A stretch of DNA of 64,000 bases, from contig NZ_CP142884.1 in the NCBI RefSeq assembly GCF_040760075.1, forward strand, positions 2,356,001-2,420,000. Reading direction: 5' to 3'. The position numbers and the translations under genes were made by a program. The stretch comes from Sphingobacterium sp. R2 (GTDB lineage Bacteria; Bacteroidota; Bacteroidia; Sphingobacteriales; Sphingobacteriaceae). Positions 26,618 to 35,963 of the stretch are shown one piece after another; position 1 is the stretch's first letter, and every line of letters begins with the position of its first letter. The notes below the pieces were generated by a model that ran no database searches, was not told where the DNA came from, and was given only the letters and a program-made list of their open reading frames with translations.

Positions 26618-26636
26618 TACTTTGATATTCAAAGTA
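26618..26636. promoter_or_regulatory. Palindromic operator, copy 2 (before the membrane-protein gene)
   Basis: TACTTTG-ATATT-CAAAGTA, a perfect inverted repeat with a 5-bp centre, lies 6 bp upstream of the ATG at 26612. Half-sites and outer flanks equal copy 1; only the centre differs. Most likely the binding site of the winged-helix regulator encoded in the operon. Confidence 0.78.
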
Positions 26637-26708
26637 AATGAATAATAATGAATTATGCAAGTGGTTAGCGGAATATTGGAAAAAAATAAAAAAAAGAGAA
26701 GAAAATAC

Positions 26709-26739
26709 TTGCAGGATATACGTTTGGTTTCTATCTTTG
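26709..26739 (+). promoter_or_regulatory. tRNA-Leu promoter, Bacteroidota consensus
   Basis: TTG (26709-26711), a 20-bp spacer and TATCTTTG (26732-26739) match the primary sigma-factor promoter of Bacteroidota. The expected start, about 6 bp past the box, lies some 17 nt before the mature tRNA. Confidence 0.75.
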
Positions 26740-26761
26740 TGGCATCAAAAGAAATCCTAAT

Positions 26762-26843
26762 GCGGAAGTGGCGTAATTGGTAGCCGCACCAGACTTAGGA
26801 TCTGGCGCCGCAAGGCGTGGGGGTTCGAGTCCCTTCTTCCGCA
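26762..26843 (+). tRNA. tRNA-Leu, anticodon TAG
   Basis: 82 nt. Acceptor arms GCGGAAG and CTTCCGC pair perfectly, with discriminator A and no encoded CCA. The anticodon stem is CCAGA / TCTGG around the loop CTTAGGA, giving TAG (reads CUA and probably CUN). A long variable arm (CGCCGCAAGGCGT) and the T loop GGTTCGAGTCCC mark a class II tRNA, as expected for Leu. Confidence 0.96.
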
Positions 26844-26850
26844 CTTGATG

Positions 26851-26887
26851 TCCTCCCGAACTTAAAACCTCGGGAGGATTTTTTTAT
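26851..26887 (+). terminator. Terminator after tRNA-Leu
   Basis: Stem TCCTCCCGA / TCGGGAGGA with a 10-nt loop, followed by seven T. It separates the tRNA from tig. Confidence 0.85.
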
Positions 26888-26911
26888 GAATGCGATATAG
26901 CTAAAAAGAGT

Positions 26912-28237
26912 ATGAATATTTCACACGAGAATGTAGATGCAATCAATGCGGTAGTCAACGTCGCATTAGCACCTGAAGATTATAATCCTCAAGTCGACAA
27001 AGAGATTAAAGCGCAAGCTAAAAAAGCAAAATTGCCAGGGTTCCGTCCAGGTCAAGTTCCTGTTGGACATATCAGACGTACTTATGGTAAGTCTATTTTA
27101 TTTGATGAGGTCAATAAATTAGTGAATGAAAAAATCACCAATTACATTACTGAAAATAAATTAGAAGTTTTAGGTCAGCCACTTCCTTTGGAAGATGATG
27201 CGCAGTACAGCTGGGATTATAAAGACAATTTCAACTTTAAATATGAAATTGGTCTTGCTCCGGCATTTGAATTGCCTTTCACTGCTGAGACTGAATTTAC
27301 TTCTTACGAAATCAAAGCTGATGAAGAAACATTGGCAGATCGTATCAAGAACTTGCGTCGTAGCTATGGAAAAATGACTAATCCAGAAGTATCTGAAGAA
27401 GGTGATGTATTGTATGCAACATTGAAACAAGATAAAGAGGATGGCTTAGAGAAAACAACTTCTATACGTACTGATATTGTAGAAGATGCTAAGGTCAAAA
27501 AATCTTTGGTTGGTCTTAAAAAGGACGATGTCGTTAAGATTGATGTTAAGAAAGCATTTAAAACAGAAGATTTAGCACGGATATTAGGTATTACCGAAGA
27601 GGAAGCAACTGCTTTGGACGTCACTAAATTTGAGTTGACTGTTAAGAATATCAACCGTCTAGAGGAAGCTGATCTTAACCAAGAATTTTTCGATAAATTA
27701 TTTACTGAAGGTGAAGTGACGGAAGAAGCTCAATTCACAGAAAAAGTGAGAGAAGAAGTCGAAAACTTATTCAAACAAAATTCTGATCAAAAGTTACGTA
27801 ATGACATGTATACTTTTGGTATGGAAAAGGTTGATGTAGCGTTCCCTGAAGAGTTCTTAAAAAGATGGTTGAAAGCAACTAATCCAAGTATTTCTGAAGA
27901 AGAATTAAACGAAGGATTTGCCGATTTCTTAAACAACTTGAAATGGACGATCATTGAAAATCGTGTGGTTACGGAAAACGGTCTTGAAGTTAAATATGAT
28001 GAGGTGATCAATTTAGCGAAAGAACGCATCTATGCGCAAATCAAGATGTATAACATCAATGAGGAGCCTTCTGATGAGCAGTTAAACCAATTTGCAATTC
28101 AATTATTGCAAGATCGCGAACAAGGTAATCGTTTGTTTGAAGAAGCTAAAGCTTTGAAGGTATTTGATCACTTGAAGGGTTTAGTTAAATTGAATCCGGA
28201 AGAAATCGAATACAAAGAATTCGAGAAATTATCCTAA
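26912..28237 (+). CDS. tig: Trigger factor, ribosome-associated chaperone
   Basis: Cytosolic chaperone that binds near the ribosome exit tunnel. 441 residues. The N-terminal ribosome-binding domain is seen in QAKKAKLPGFRPGQVPVGHIRRTYGKSI (about 33-60, the family's GFRxGxxP motif). A central region follows at about 150-250, and the long helical C-terminal domain fills the rest. The central PPIase (FKBP) region is shorter and more diverged than in E. coli, as is usual in Bacteroidota. ATG 26912 gives the expected N-terminus (MNISHENVDAINAVV). Single gene between two terminators. Confidence 0.93.
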   Translation: MNISHENVDAINAVVNVALAPEDYNPQVDKEIKAQAKKAKLPGFRPGQVPVGHIRRTYGKSILFDEVNKLVNEKITNYITENKLEVLGQPLPLEDDAQYSWDYKDNFNFKYEIGLAPAFELPFTAETEFTSYEIKADEETLADRIKNLRRSYGKMTNPEVSEEGDVLYATLKQDKEDGLEKTTSIRTDIVEDAKVKKSLVGLKKDDVVKIDVKKAFKTEDLARILGITEEEATALDVTKFELTVKNINRLEEADLNQEFFDKLFTEGEVTEEAQFTEKVREEVENLFKQNSDQKLRNDMYTFGMEKVDVAFPEEFLKRWLKATNPSISEEELNEGFADFLNNLKWTIIENRVVTENGLEVKYDEVINLAKERIYAQIKMYNINEEPSDEQLNQFAIQLLQDREQGNRLFEEAKALKVFDHLKGLVKLNPEEIEYKEFEKLS

Positions 28238-28251
28238 GCGATTTTTAAATA

Positions 28252-28290
28252 AAAAAAAGTCCCTTCATTCTACTGAAGGGACTTTTTTTA
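28252..28290 (+). terminator. Terminator after tig
   Basis: Stem AAAAGTCCCTTCA / TGAAGGGACTTTT with loop TTCTAC and T tract; A-rich left side makes it bidirectional. Confidence 0.88.
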
Positions 28291-28395
28291 TTGTCTTCGC
28301 AGCGCGGCCGCAGCTTTTACAGTAGTTTTTATTGTTCAGATCATCCGCAAATCGCCTGAGTCGGCAGTTATATGGAGCTGAAATACAAAAGCGAT

Positions 28396-28466
28396 GCTGT
28401 TGGAATCGACATGAATTCATGGAATAGGGACAATGCGGTTGGAATGGGAGTTGGGGCTGTTGGAAT
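28396..28466. repeat. Three copies of GCTGTTGGAAT-like 11-mer
   Basis: GCTGTTGGAAT at 28396-28406, GCGGTTGGAAT at 28435-28445 and GCTGTTGGAAT at 28456-28466. Spacing is irregular (39 and 21 bp). The 28291-28528 stretch holds no gene. Possibly a decayed minisatellite. Confidence 0.4.
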
Positions 28467-28528
28467 TGAAAGTGGTTGCTAGAGTTGGAAGAGACCTATT
28501 GAAATAGTCAAGTAATTGTACCGAAAGA

Positions 28529-31500
28529 TTAATCGACCTTGCTTTTATTTGTTTCAGTAGGGGCTGTCGTAATCGTTTTCTTGCCAAATGGAAATAGCCG
28601 TTTTAAGAACTCGGAGAAGCTGTTGAATTCCTGTCTATACAGTAATCCAAAAGCGCTTATATACTCGCCATCGTTGGGGCTAAGAAGAAAATTCCGGGTG
28701 TTTAATCTATTTGAGGCCCGAAGGACTAAACGGCCATCTTTTCTTAAATAAAACATCGCTTCGGCATCGGTAGAAACCCGATCTGAAAAAACATTTAAAT
28801 CCGTAAGGGCTTGACTTCTTCGATCCGAAATCCCCCCGGTCAAGACAAGTCTGTCATTAAATAAACGTAGCGAAGCGGAAGCATCATTTAAAGATTTGAT
28901 ATTAATATCAAAGAAGTTGATGTTAAGCGATTGGGCTATGATGTTGTTGATTTGGTTGAATGCTAATTCAGTTCCCGCAGATAGCAAAGTGTTGTTCACT
29001 TCTTTACCGAAGTCAGTTTGTGTACCGGGTGTAAAACTCCTTCGCACGATCAGACTGAGTGCTTGTTGATTGACATTGTTAGCATCCGAAAAATAACCTT
29101 GCAGCTCATCCTTTACGCCGGGATTCTGCGGAAAATTGATGTCGAAGGTAATCTCAGGCTGACTTAATTGACCTTTTAAGATCATATCGGCCTGTGCCAA
29201 TACGCGTTCGGGATTTTCTTCACGTCCGGCTGCATTATAAAGCGGTGCTAAGCTCGTTCTTTGTTGATAGATGGCGTTGATATTGATATTGGCTTCTGTA
29301 GGATTTCCAGCCCATCGCACGGTTCCACCCTCTTTGAGATCAAAGATCTTATTGATATAATCTTGGGCGGTGAAATTAAATTTTCCACTGTTGATGATAA
29401 AATCACCAAACATTTCAAAATCTCCCAAAGAGGATATTCGCATATTAAGATTGCTATTTCCCCGACCCGATAATTCGCCCATACTGGAGAATAAATTGAT
29501 CTCTGCATTAGGGTTTATTAGGAGATCCATATTCATGGTCAGACCGTTGAAATCTCGTTTTTTTGTGGTTTTCTTGATTTTTGTGGAGTCTTTCTCGATA
29601 AAGTAAATAAAGTCGGTATCTGATATGGTGCTCGCGTTGTTGAAAGGGATATTGATAACAGTATTTTCTTCGGATTTAGCACGGATGTTGATATTCATTG
29701 CTGAGGTAAGTCCCTTAAACTTGAAATTGCCCGAGGCGTAAGCCGTTCCGTAGTAGATGTCGTTGTCTTTAATTGTGGTATTTAATACTAAAAAATTCTT
29801 GGCTTCTGCAGTAATATCGATATCAGGGTCACTTAATTTGTTGAGGTCGACAACCCCATCAATGGTCGCTACATTGTTTTTTGGATCATATACTTTTAAT
29901 CCTTTTAGAAAGATTCGATTGTTATTAAGCTCAATTTTATCAGAAAGCCGATAGGGGGTTTTGAGATAATTGATAATCATCGAAGCATTTTCCAATTTGC
30001 CGTCGCCTGTAATTTTGGGGTTTAGAATGTCACCTTCAATAGTAAGATCTGCGTTCACTTTTCCCTGGATATTGGATACTAAACTTCGTAAAAATGGCTG
30101 GAAAATAAATACATCTGTATTTGCTAGTTTGGCCTTAAGATTAAGCTTATTATTTTCATTTAAGTGATTATAAGAACCTTGTAGCTGAATCAATTTATTA
30201 CCTTCTTCAATCTTGCTATCCAATTTCACGTGTTGATTTTCGGGGTCATAATTAGCACTAAGCGCCAGTGAACCGATGGGAATATTGTTATAAAGAATAG
30301 GAGAAGTCTTTATATTGGCTACCACAAAGGGAGATTTAAACACAGCATTAACTTCGATATTTCCATTCATATTCCCAGAGAGATTGATGCCGTAAGGCTT
30401 GGTTATACCATTTAACGAAGTGAGGTTAAAGTCCTGGAATTTAAGATTGATCTGATCACTTTCTTCATTGGAAAGTATACCGTCAATGTGGACCTTTTGG
30501 TTATCATGACTTAGCGTTAGTTTTTCAAAGTACCATTTTCCTTTCGATATTTTCAGCTGTGCATCTTTATTGACTAGCCAGCTCTCTCTATTGATCAAGA
30601 TATTCGACGGATAGAAATTGATATAGGCAGGTTTGGCATGAGCAAAACGGATGACTCCATTCAGATCTAGACTGTTGCTTGCCTCTAGTTCCGACATTTT
30701 GATGTTGAATTGTAAACTATCGTTTGCCAGCGTGTTTGAAATATTGATGTTTTTAATATATGTACTGTCGGTAAAGTTAATTCGATCAATGGAGGTCTGC
30801 AGTTCCATATTTCTCAAATTGGCATTTTGATCGATAATCAGGTGAGTGAGTCGGATACCATTGTATTTTAATTCAGGTGCGTAAAAATTAAAATTAGCCG
30901 TTTGTTTTTCACTTTCAAATTTGGCGTTCAATGTTGCACCGCTGTCCAGCGCGATATCTTTTTTAAAGAACGTTGCGATAGGCTTGAAATAAGTAATATT
31001 AATATTGAGGTCAAAGTCTTGACGGGTAAACATATCCTTCTCAAAACCAATAGCCGGGGCATAGCGCATCGCTAAAGCTTTAAAATAAGGAACTATCGTA
31101 TTAAGATCTATTCTTCCTTTGAGGTCGATATGTCCGATAGCCGACTGCAAGGTTAACGATCGGGCATTTTCATCTCCTTCTGCTAGAAAGTTTATGTTCC
31201 GTATAACAAATTGCCCCTTCGAAGAGGTGAAGCTTACACTGTCTGATTTAAACTCACCGGTAATGTTATTGATATTATCCCCAATTAGGCTGGTATGGAA
31301 TTTTGTGTTCGTAATGTTGATGGAATCTCCCTGAAAGAAATTGATTTTTTTTAGATTAGCTTGCTGAATATCAGCATCTAGATGATAATTGGGGGTGGCG
31401 GACCAGTCAATATCTGTTGTAAACTGTAATTTTAAATTTGGATCGGATATTTTTCCGGAGCCAAGGAACAGTTGTTTGGCTGCATTTCCTTCAATCTGTA

Positions 31501-32908
31501 CATCTTGGTAACTGTAATTTTTGAAGTTGAAATTTGTCAGATTTCCCTTTATTTTTAATGCGAGCTTTTTTGGTTCGGTGCCTGTTCCGTCTACTTGTAG
31601 ATTGAACCCTGTTGTTCCTAAATCTTTTACTTTTGTAATCGCTCCGATATCGATTTTTTTCGATTGGAAGCTACCTGCATATCTAGTTTCTTTCTGGATA
31701 TCCAGCAATCCATCTGCCTTAACATCACCAATATCGGTTGTGAAAATTCCCTTTGTTTTAAATTTATTGTACAGTCCATGTAGACTTCCTTTGAAAGAAA
31801 ATCTATTGAAAAGCTGAACAATTTCCGGGAGTTTAAAGTTTTTTAGATTTCCTAAATCGGCAATAACCCGATTTAAGTCTTGATATTCGGATGAAATTGC
31901 TACCTGTGGAATGATGAAATCTGTTTTATCGATGTCAGGGAGCCCAATAATTTGTAGATCACCTGTTAAACTCGTTTTCTTACCAATTGTTAAATCGACT
32001 TGTGAAGCGTTGATGGAAGATACAGTTCCTTCTAGATTTGCACGTTTTATATTAACGTCAAATTTGACCTGGTGCATGGGGGAGGAAAAGAAAGCAATAT
32101 CCTCAGAGTGAATACGGGAGTCCCGTGCACGTAGTTTTACCTGAACTTTGTTGATGAAGTCCGAAAAATCGTCAAAGCTGTTGTAGCTAAGTTTGACATA
32201 ATTCTTGAATGTAGAACGGTTGGTTGCCAACATCAGTTCACTGAGTTCAATAGCCGTATTGCTTATCGTCGTACGTGCAAGAAGACCTTTAATAACCAAT
32301 CCTTTCTTTTCATGCAGGTTAAATGTCTTAATATCTGCTGAAAATTGATTGGAATCCATTTTAATATTATCAAGATGAGCGTTTAATTTAGATATTCCTA
32401 AATCTCCAAAATCAACCACTTTATTGTAATGCTTACGTTTGTGGTCAATGTAGTCGAACGCATTGTTTTTGATAATAACTTCTTTGATCGCAAAGATGAG
32501 TTTTTTTGAACTTTTCTTTTTTTCTTTTTTTGGTGGGTTGAAATATCGAATTAAAAATGAAATATTACTGCTGTCCTGAAATTGTTCGAAGGAAGCTTCA
32601 GTGTCTTCAATGGTTAATTTATTGATTACAATCTTGTTCGACTCAATGAACTCAGAAAGGTTGACATTAGCTTCTAGCTTGCCTGAATGTATTATTTTTT
32701 TTCCTTGCGGACTATAGAGTTGAAAATCTTCTACTACAATAGATTTGAAGGGCTTAAAATAGATGCTCTTGAGACTTATTTTGGTATTTAGTTCCTTTGA
32801 TAAATAGTCTACAGCTGTTTGTGCAACATAGTTTTGTACGGGCTTCAATTGCAGGGACAATGCCAATGCAAGCAGTATAATGACTATACTACCCAGGACT
32901 ATTGACAC
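28529..32908 (-). CDS. tamB: TamB/AsmA-like translocation and assembly module protein
   Basis: Very large periplasm-spanning protein. 1459 residues: an N-terminal membrane anchor (IVLGSIVIILLALALSLQL, about 3-22), an AsmA-like N-domain (YFKPFKSIVVEDFQLYSPQGKK, then KLTIEDTEASFEQF), a long beta-rich repetitive middle and a C-terminal DUF490/TamB domain (about 1150-1450: FNFTAQDYINKIFDLKEGGTVRWAGNP, then LNDASASLRLFNDRLVLTGGIS). Members are thought to form a groove moving lipids between membranes. The start is uncertain: no ATG occurs, and GTG 32908 is the first usable codon; the stop TAG bounding the frame is about 45 nt farther upstream. Divergent from tsaD, 52 bp away. Confidence 0.9.
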   Translation of the reverse strand: MSIVLGSIVIILLALALSLQLKPVQNYVAQTAVDYLSKELNTKISLKSIYFKPFKSIVVEDFQLYSPQGKKIIHSGKLEANVNLSEFIESNKIVINKLTIEDTEASFEQFQDSSNISFLIRYFNPPKKEKKKSSKKLIFAIKEVIIKNNAFDYIDHKRKHYNKVVDFGDLGISKLNAHLDNIKMDSNQFSADIKTFNLHEKKGLVIKGLLARTTISNTAIELSELMLATNRSTFKNYVKLSYNSFDDFSDFINKVQVKLRARDSRIHSEDIAFFSSPMHQVKFDVNIKRANLEGTVSSINASQVDLTIGKKTSLTGDLQIIGLPDIDKTDFIIPQVAISSEYQDLNRVIADLGNLKNFKLPEIVQLFNRFSFKGSLHGLYNKFKTKGIFTTDIGDVKADGLLDIQKETRYAGSFQSKKIDIGAITKVKDLGTTGFNLQVDGTGTEPKKLALKIKGNLTNFNFKNYSYQDVQIEGNAAKQLFLGSGKISDPNLKLQFTTDIDWSATPNYHLDADIQQANLKKINFFQGDSINITNTKFHTSLIGDNINNITGEFKSDSVSFTSSKGQFVIRNINFLAEGDENARSLTLQSAIGHIDLKGRIDLNTIVPYFKALAMRYAPAIGFEKDMFTRQDFDLNINITYFKPIATFFKKDIALDSGATLNAKFESEKQTANFNFYAPELKYNGIRLTHLIIDQNANLRNMELQTSIDRINFTDSTYIKNINISNTLANDSLQFNIKMSELEASNSLDLNGVIRFAHAKPAYINFYPSNILINRESWLVNKDAQLKISKGKWYFEKLTLSHDNQKVHIDGILSNEESDQINLKFQDFNLTSLNGITKPYGINLSGNMNGNIEVNAVFKSPFVVANIKTSPILYNNIPIGSLALSANYDPENQHVKLDSKIEEGNKLIQLQGSYNHLNENNKLNLKAKLANTDVFIFQPFLRSLVSNIQGKVNADLTIEGDILNPKITGDGKLENASMIINYLKTPYRLSDKIELNNNRIFLKGLKVYDPKNNVATIDGVVDLNKLSDPDIDITAEAKNFLVLNTTIKDNDIYYGTAYASGNFKFKGLTSAMNINIRAKSEENTVINIPFNNASTISDTDFIYFIEKDSTKIKKTTKKRDFNGLTMNMDLLINPNAEINLFSSMGELSGRGNSNLNMRISSLGDFEMFGDFIINSGKFNFTAQDYINKIFDLKEGGTVRWAGNPTEANININAIYQQRTSLAPLYNAAGREENPERVLAQADMILKGQLSQPEITFDINFPQNPGVKDELQGYFSDANNVNQQALSLIVRRSFTPGTQTDFGKEVNNTLLSAGTELAFNQINNIIAQSLNINFFDINIKSLNDASASLRLFNDRLVLTGGISDRRSQALTDLNVFSDRVSTDAEAMFYLRKDGRLVLRASNRLNTRNFLLSPNDGEYISAFGLLYRQEFNSFSEFLKRLFPFGKKTITTAPTETNKSKVD

Positions 32909-32928
32909 TATTTTAATTATTTTTTTGA

Positions 32929-32936
32929 TACTTTTG
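32929..32936 (+). promoter_or_regulatory. Candidate -7 element for tsaD
   Basis: TACTTTTG matches TAnnTTTG, 24 bp before ATG 32961. A TTG at 32902-32904 is 24 bp upstream, slightly farther than the usual spacing. Confidence 0.5.
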
Positions 32937-32960
32937 TATTAAAATTTATTACCTCCAGCT

Positions 32961-33962
32961 ATGGCTATTATTTTAGGGATCGAGTCCTCTTGTGATGAAA
33001 CCTCCGCTTCTATCTGTATAAACGGTGAAATCCGCTCAAATGTTATCGCCACTCAGGCAATCCACGCAAAATATGGTGGAGTAGTTCCCGAGTTGGCCTC
33101 TCGCGCTCATCAACAAAATATTATTCCAACAGTGGACGAAGCCATTCGCCAAGCAAAAGTAAGCAAAAATCAAATAGATGCAGTGAGTTTTACACGTGGG
33201 CCGGGATTATTAGGTGCACTTTTGGTAGGAACGTCTTTTGCTAAGTCATTTGCACTAGCGCAAAATATTCCCTTAATTGATATAAACCATATGCAGGCGC
33301 ATATTTTAGCTCATTTTATTGAAGATCCGAAGCCAAACTTTCCTTTTTTATGTCTTACAGTTTCCGGTGGTCATACACAAATTGTATTGGTGAAAGATTA
33401 TTTTGAAATGGAACTTTTGGGGGAGACGTTGGATGACGCAGCGGGGGAGGCTTTTGATAAGACAGCTAAAATCTTAAATCTTCCTTATCCGGGTGGACCG
33501 CTCATCGATAAATATGCTAAAGATGGAAATCCGAACGCTTATAGGCTTCCTGAACCACAGATCCCTGGTTTAAATTTTAGTTTTTCAGGATTGAAAACCG
33601 CAATACTCTATTTGGTTCAAGACCAATTGAAGCTGAATCCAGATTTTCTGACAGACAATATAGCCGACTTGTGTGCCAGTGTACAATCGCGTATTGTATC
33701 TATTCTGTTGAATAAATTAAAGAAAGCGGCAAAGGAAATTGGTGTAAAGGATATCGCTATCGCAGGTGGCGTTTCGGCTAATTCTGGTCTCCGACACAGC
33801 TTGATTGAAATGGGTGAAAAATACAATTGGAGGGTCTTCATACCAAAATTTGAATACTGTACGGATAATGCAGCGATGATTGCCATTGCGGGCTATCATA
33901 AATTTCTAAAGAAAGATTTTGTGGGTCAGGACGTCGCTCCTATGGCTAGGATGCACCTGTAG
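32961..33962 (+). CDS. tsaD: tRNA N6-threonylcarbamoyladenosine transferase TsaD
   Basis: Transfers the threonylcarbamoyl group to A37 of tRNAs that read ANN codons. 333 residues of the Kae1/Qri7 family: IESSCDETSASI near the N-terminus, metal-binding H110-M-Q-A-H114, VSGGHTQIVLV, and GEAFDKTAKIL with GGPLIDKYAK. A C-terminal asparagine/aspartate motif follows (YCTDNAAMIA). Its partner TsaB is encoded at 59720 in this window, distant from it. Start ATG 32961 gives the family N-terminus MAIILGIESSCDE. Divergent from tamB, convergent with the lipoprotein gene at 34032. Confidence 0.96.
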   Translation: MAIILGIESSCDETSASICINGEIRSNVIATQAIHAKYGGVVPELASRAHQQNIIPTVDEAIRQAKVSKNQIDAVSFTRGPGLLGALLVGTSFAKSFALAQNIPLIDINHMQAHILAHFIEDPKPNFPFLCLTVSGGHTQIVLVKDYFEMELLGETLDDAAGEAFDKTAKILNLPYPGGPLIDKYAKDGNPNAYRLPEPQIPGLNFSFSGLKTAILYLVQDQLKLNPDFLTDNIADLCASVQSRIVSILLNKLKKAAKEIGVKDIAIAGGVSANSGLRHSLIEMGEKYNWRVFIPKFEYCTDNAAMIAIAGYHKFLKKDFVGQDVAPMARMHL

Positions 33963-33979
33963 CAACTATTGAAATTTTG

Positions 33980-34017
33980 AGTTTCCCCGAGCACTGTCCT
34001 TTCGTACTGGGGAAACT
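33980..34017. terminator. Weak hairpin between tsaD and the lipoprotein gene
   Basis: AGTTTCCCC (33980-33988) and GGGGAAACT (34009-34017) pair perfectly over 9 bp with a 20-nt loop. No strong T tract follows, so efficiency is doubtful. Confidence 0.4.
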
Positions 34018-34031
34018 TAAAATTCTTTATT

Positions 34032-34853
34032 TTATAAAGGGGAACTATATCCATAGGCTTGTGCCGCCGAAGTAAATACGTTTTTCTTAGGCTGGTAGAA
34101 ATTCAGTTCATAACCTTCGGCTCCCCAAAAGATACTGATAAAACCAATTCCTTGCTTAGAGCGCAATACTGTTAGTATTTGAAAAGCCTCGTTATCAAAC
34201 TGACCGCCGTCATCAACACGCCAAGTGCTGATATCATCGTATAAAGCCGGGAAATCCAAATTGATCAGCTGTCCATCCTTTGCGTAGGAAAATACAGCTA
34301 AAGCAGAGTCTTGTTGATTTTCAAACACGGTAAGGTTAAACTCGGACTCGTCGCTAAGGGTGGCAACAGTTGTACTTTTGTTAATCTTTCTGTTGTATTT
34401 TTTTTCAAGTTGCTCCCTAATATTTGGGGAAGTTTCTCTTTGAACTTGTGTAAACTTCTCGATCTTATACTGATCTATAAAAGCTTTGTTGACAAGCATA
34501 CCAAATTCGCCGAATTTAATTGCAGCGCTAATTTTAAATAATGAACCTTCACTATTTGCAAAGTTCTGTGCGGTCTGTCTACCGTTGCTCTCCTTACTAT
34601 CTGTTTTATTTTGAACAAACTCAAGGGGGCTGACTTGGTTTTCTACGATAACATAATTATATTTTTCGGGACTTTCCATTGCCTGATCCATCGGAAGAGC
34701 GATAAGTGAGTCCCTTTGCTGGTTTAAAAAACCAAAATAGGGTGAAATTCTTTTTTCCGTATTTTCATGCTTAACTGCAGTCTTGGATTGATGTTGATTG
34801 TTGCCACAAGCATATAATGTAAGTAGAAAAATAGCTAAAAAAAATGACTTCAT
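34032..34853 (-). CDS. Lipoprotein of unknown function
   Basis: 273 residues from ATG 34853 (MKSFFLAIFLLTLYACGNN); a nearby ATG at 34859 would add two residues. The LYAC lipobox marks a lipoprotein. The rest is soluble, with a run of acidic, Gln- and Asn-rich segments. A C-terminal block (GIGFISIFWGAEGYELNFYQPKKNVFTSAAQAYGYSS in part) is well structured but belongs to no family I know. Divergent from the TonB gene, 72 bp apart, but no functional link is shown. Confidence 0.68.
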   Translation of the reverse strand: MKSFFLAIFLLTLYACGNNQHQSKTAVKHENTEKRISPYFGFLNQQRDSLIALPMDQAMESPEKYNYVIVENQVSPLEFVQNKTDSKESNGRQTAQNFANSEGSLFKISAAIKFGEFGMLVNKAFIDQYKIEKFTQVQRETSPNIREQLEKKYNRKINKSTTVATLSDESEFNLTVFENQQDSALAVFSYAKDGQLINLDFPALYDDISTWRVDDGGQFDNEAFQILTVLRSKQGIGFISIFWGAEGYELNFYQPKKNVFTSAAQAYGYSSPL

Positions 34854-34925
34854 AAGCATCTATATTTTTTTTGTGAAATATAAGGCTTTCGCGCATCATA
34901 ATGAAAAGATTTAAACTTTAATGTT

Positions 34926-35834
34926 ATGATGAACTCTAAATTGAATATCTACCGCAAAGAATGGCTGGACGTTATTTTTGCTGGTCGTAACAAAATGTAT
35001 GGTGCTTACGAGTTGCGAAATCTCTCTGATAAAGCAACAAATGTAGGTTTAGGAATTGTTGTTTCTTTTGCAGTTTTGCTGATAGGAGGATCCTATGCCT
35101 ATAATACATATTTTAAGCAAACTGTTCCAGCCGTGATTTATACGGTAAAAGATATCGGACCCGACATGCTGGAAGAAATTCAAAAGAAGGTAGAGGAAAA
35201 AGAGGAGGTTCCTGAAGAACCGGTCACGATGCAGGAGAAAGCCCCGCAGCAGGTTGCCCAAGATGTATCCAAATTTGATCTGGTGAGAATGCCTGATATA
35301 AAAGTGGCCAAAGCCAATCAAGTTACGGAAGAACTTGTGCGTCAGGATGAGCTGAAGAATCCCAATACAATGACTTCAAGGATTACATTGAAAGCAAGTC
35401 CATCAGGAACGTACATTGCGCGCGGTGAATTTGGTTCTTCGAAAAGAGATGGTGATATTACTGGCTCCGGGATTGGTTCGGTATCCGGCGGTGGAACCAA
35501 TGGTGATGCTAACAATACATTTACATCGGTGGAGATTATGCCAATACCTATAGGAGGGTTACCCGCGTTTATGAAATGGATTGCCGAGAATTATAGCTTT
35601 CCGCAAGAGGCTTTAGATCAGGGCGTATCTGGTATTATAGAGGTTTCTTTTGTCGTTGAGAAAGATGGGTCATTAACAGATATTGTTGTCAAACGTGACA
35701 TGAAATTTGGTACTGGGGAGGCTGCTATAAACTTATTGAAGAAGGCGAAAAAATGGAAGCCTGGAGTACAGAATGGACTTAAAGTACGTGTGGCGTATAC
35801 GCTACCGATCCGTTTAAGTGCTGTAAGCCAATAA
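34926..35834 (+). CDS. tonB: Energy transducer TonB
   Basis: Inner-membrane protein that conveys proton-motive-force energy, together with ExbBD, to TonB-dependent receptors such as the SusC here. 302 residues: a cytoplasmic N-terminus (EWLDVIFAGRNKMYGAYELRN) typical of Bacteroidota TonB, a membrane helix (VGLGIVVSFAVLLIGGSYAYN, about 40-60) and an acidic proline-containing spacer (EEKEEVPEEPVTMQEKAP). The C-terminal TonB domain lies at about 225-300 (FPQEALDQGVSGIIEVSFVVEKDGSLTDIVV). Either ATG at 34926 or 34929 may start; 34926 gives MMNSKL. No exbB or exbD is nearby. Confidence 0.93.
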   Translation: MMNSKLNIYRKEWLDVIFAGRNKMYGAYELRNLSDKATNVGLGIVVSFAVLLIGGSYAYNTYFKQTVPAVIYTVKDIGPDMLEEIQKKVEEKEEVPEEPVTMQEKAPQQVAQDVSKFDLVRMPDIKVAKANQVTEELVRQDELKNPNTMTSRITLKASPSGTYIARGEFGSSKRDGDITGSGIGSVSGGGTNGDANNTFTSVEIMPIPIGGLPAFMKWIAENYSFPQEALDQGVSGIIEVSFVVEKDGSLTDIVVKRDMKFGTGEAAINLLKKAKKWKPGVQNGLKVRVAYTLPIRLSAVSQ

Positions 35835-35963
35835 GCTTTTCTTAACTTTATTTAACAAATCATCAATTAAACTTTTGATAGCCAATATCGCTCTTACTAA
35901 TAAATAAGTCGAAAAAGAGTACTTGTTAAAAAAATGATTGTTGGTTTTAAAAAAAATAAAGAA

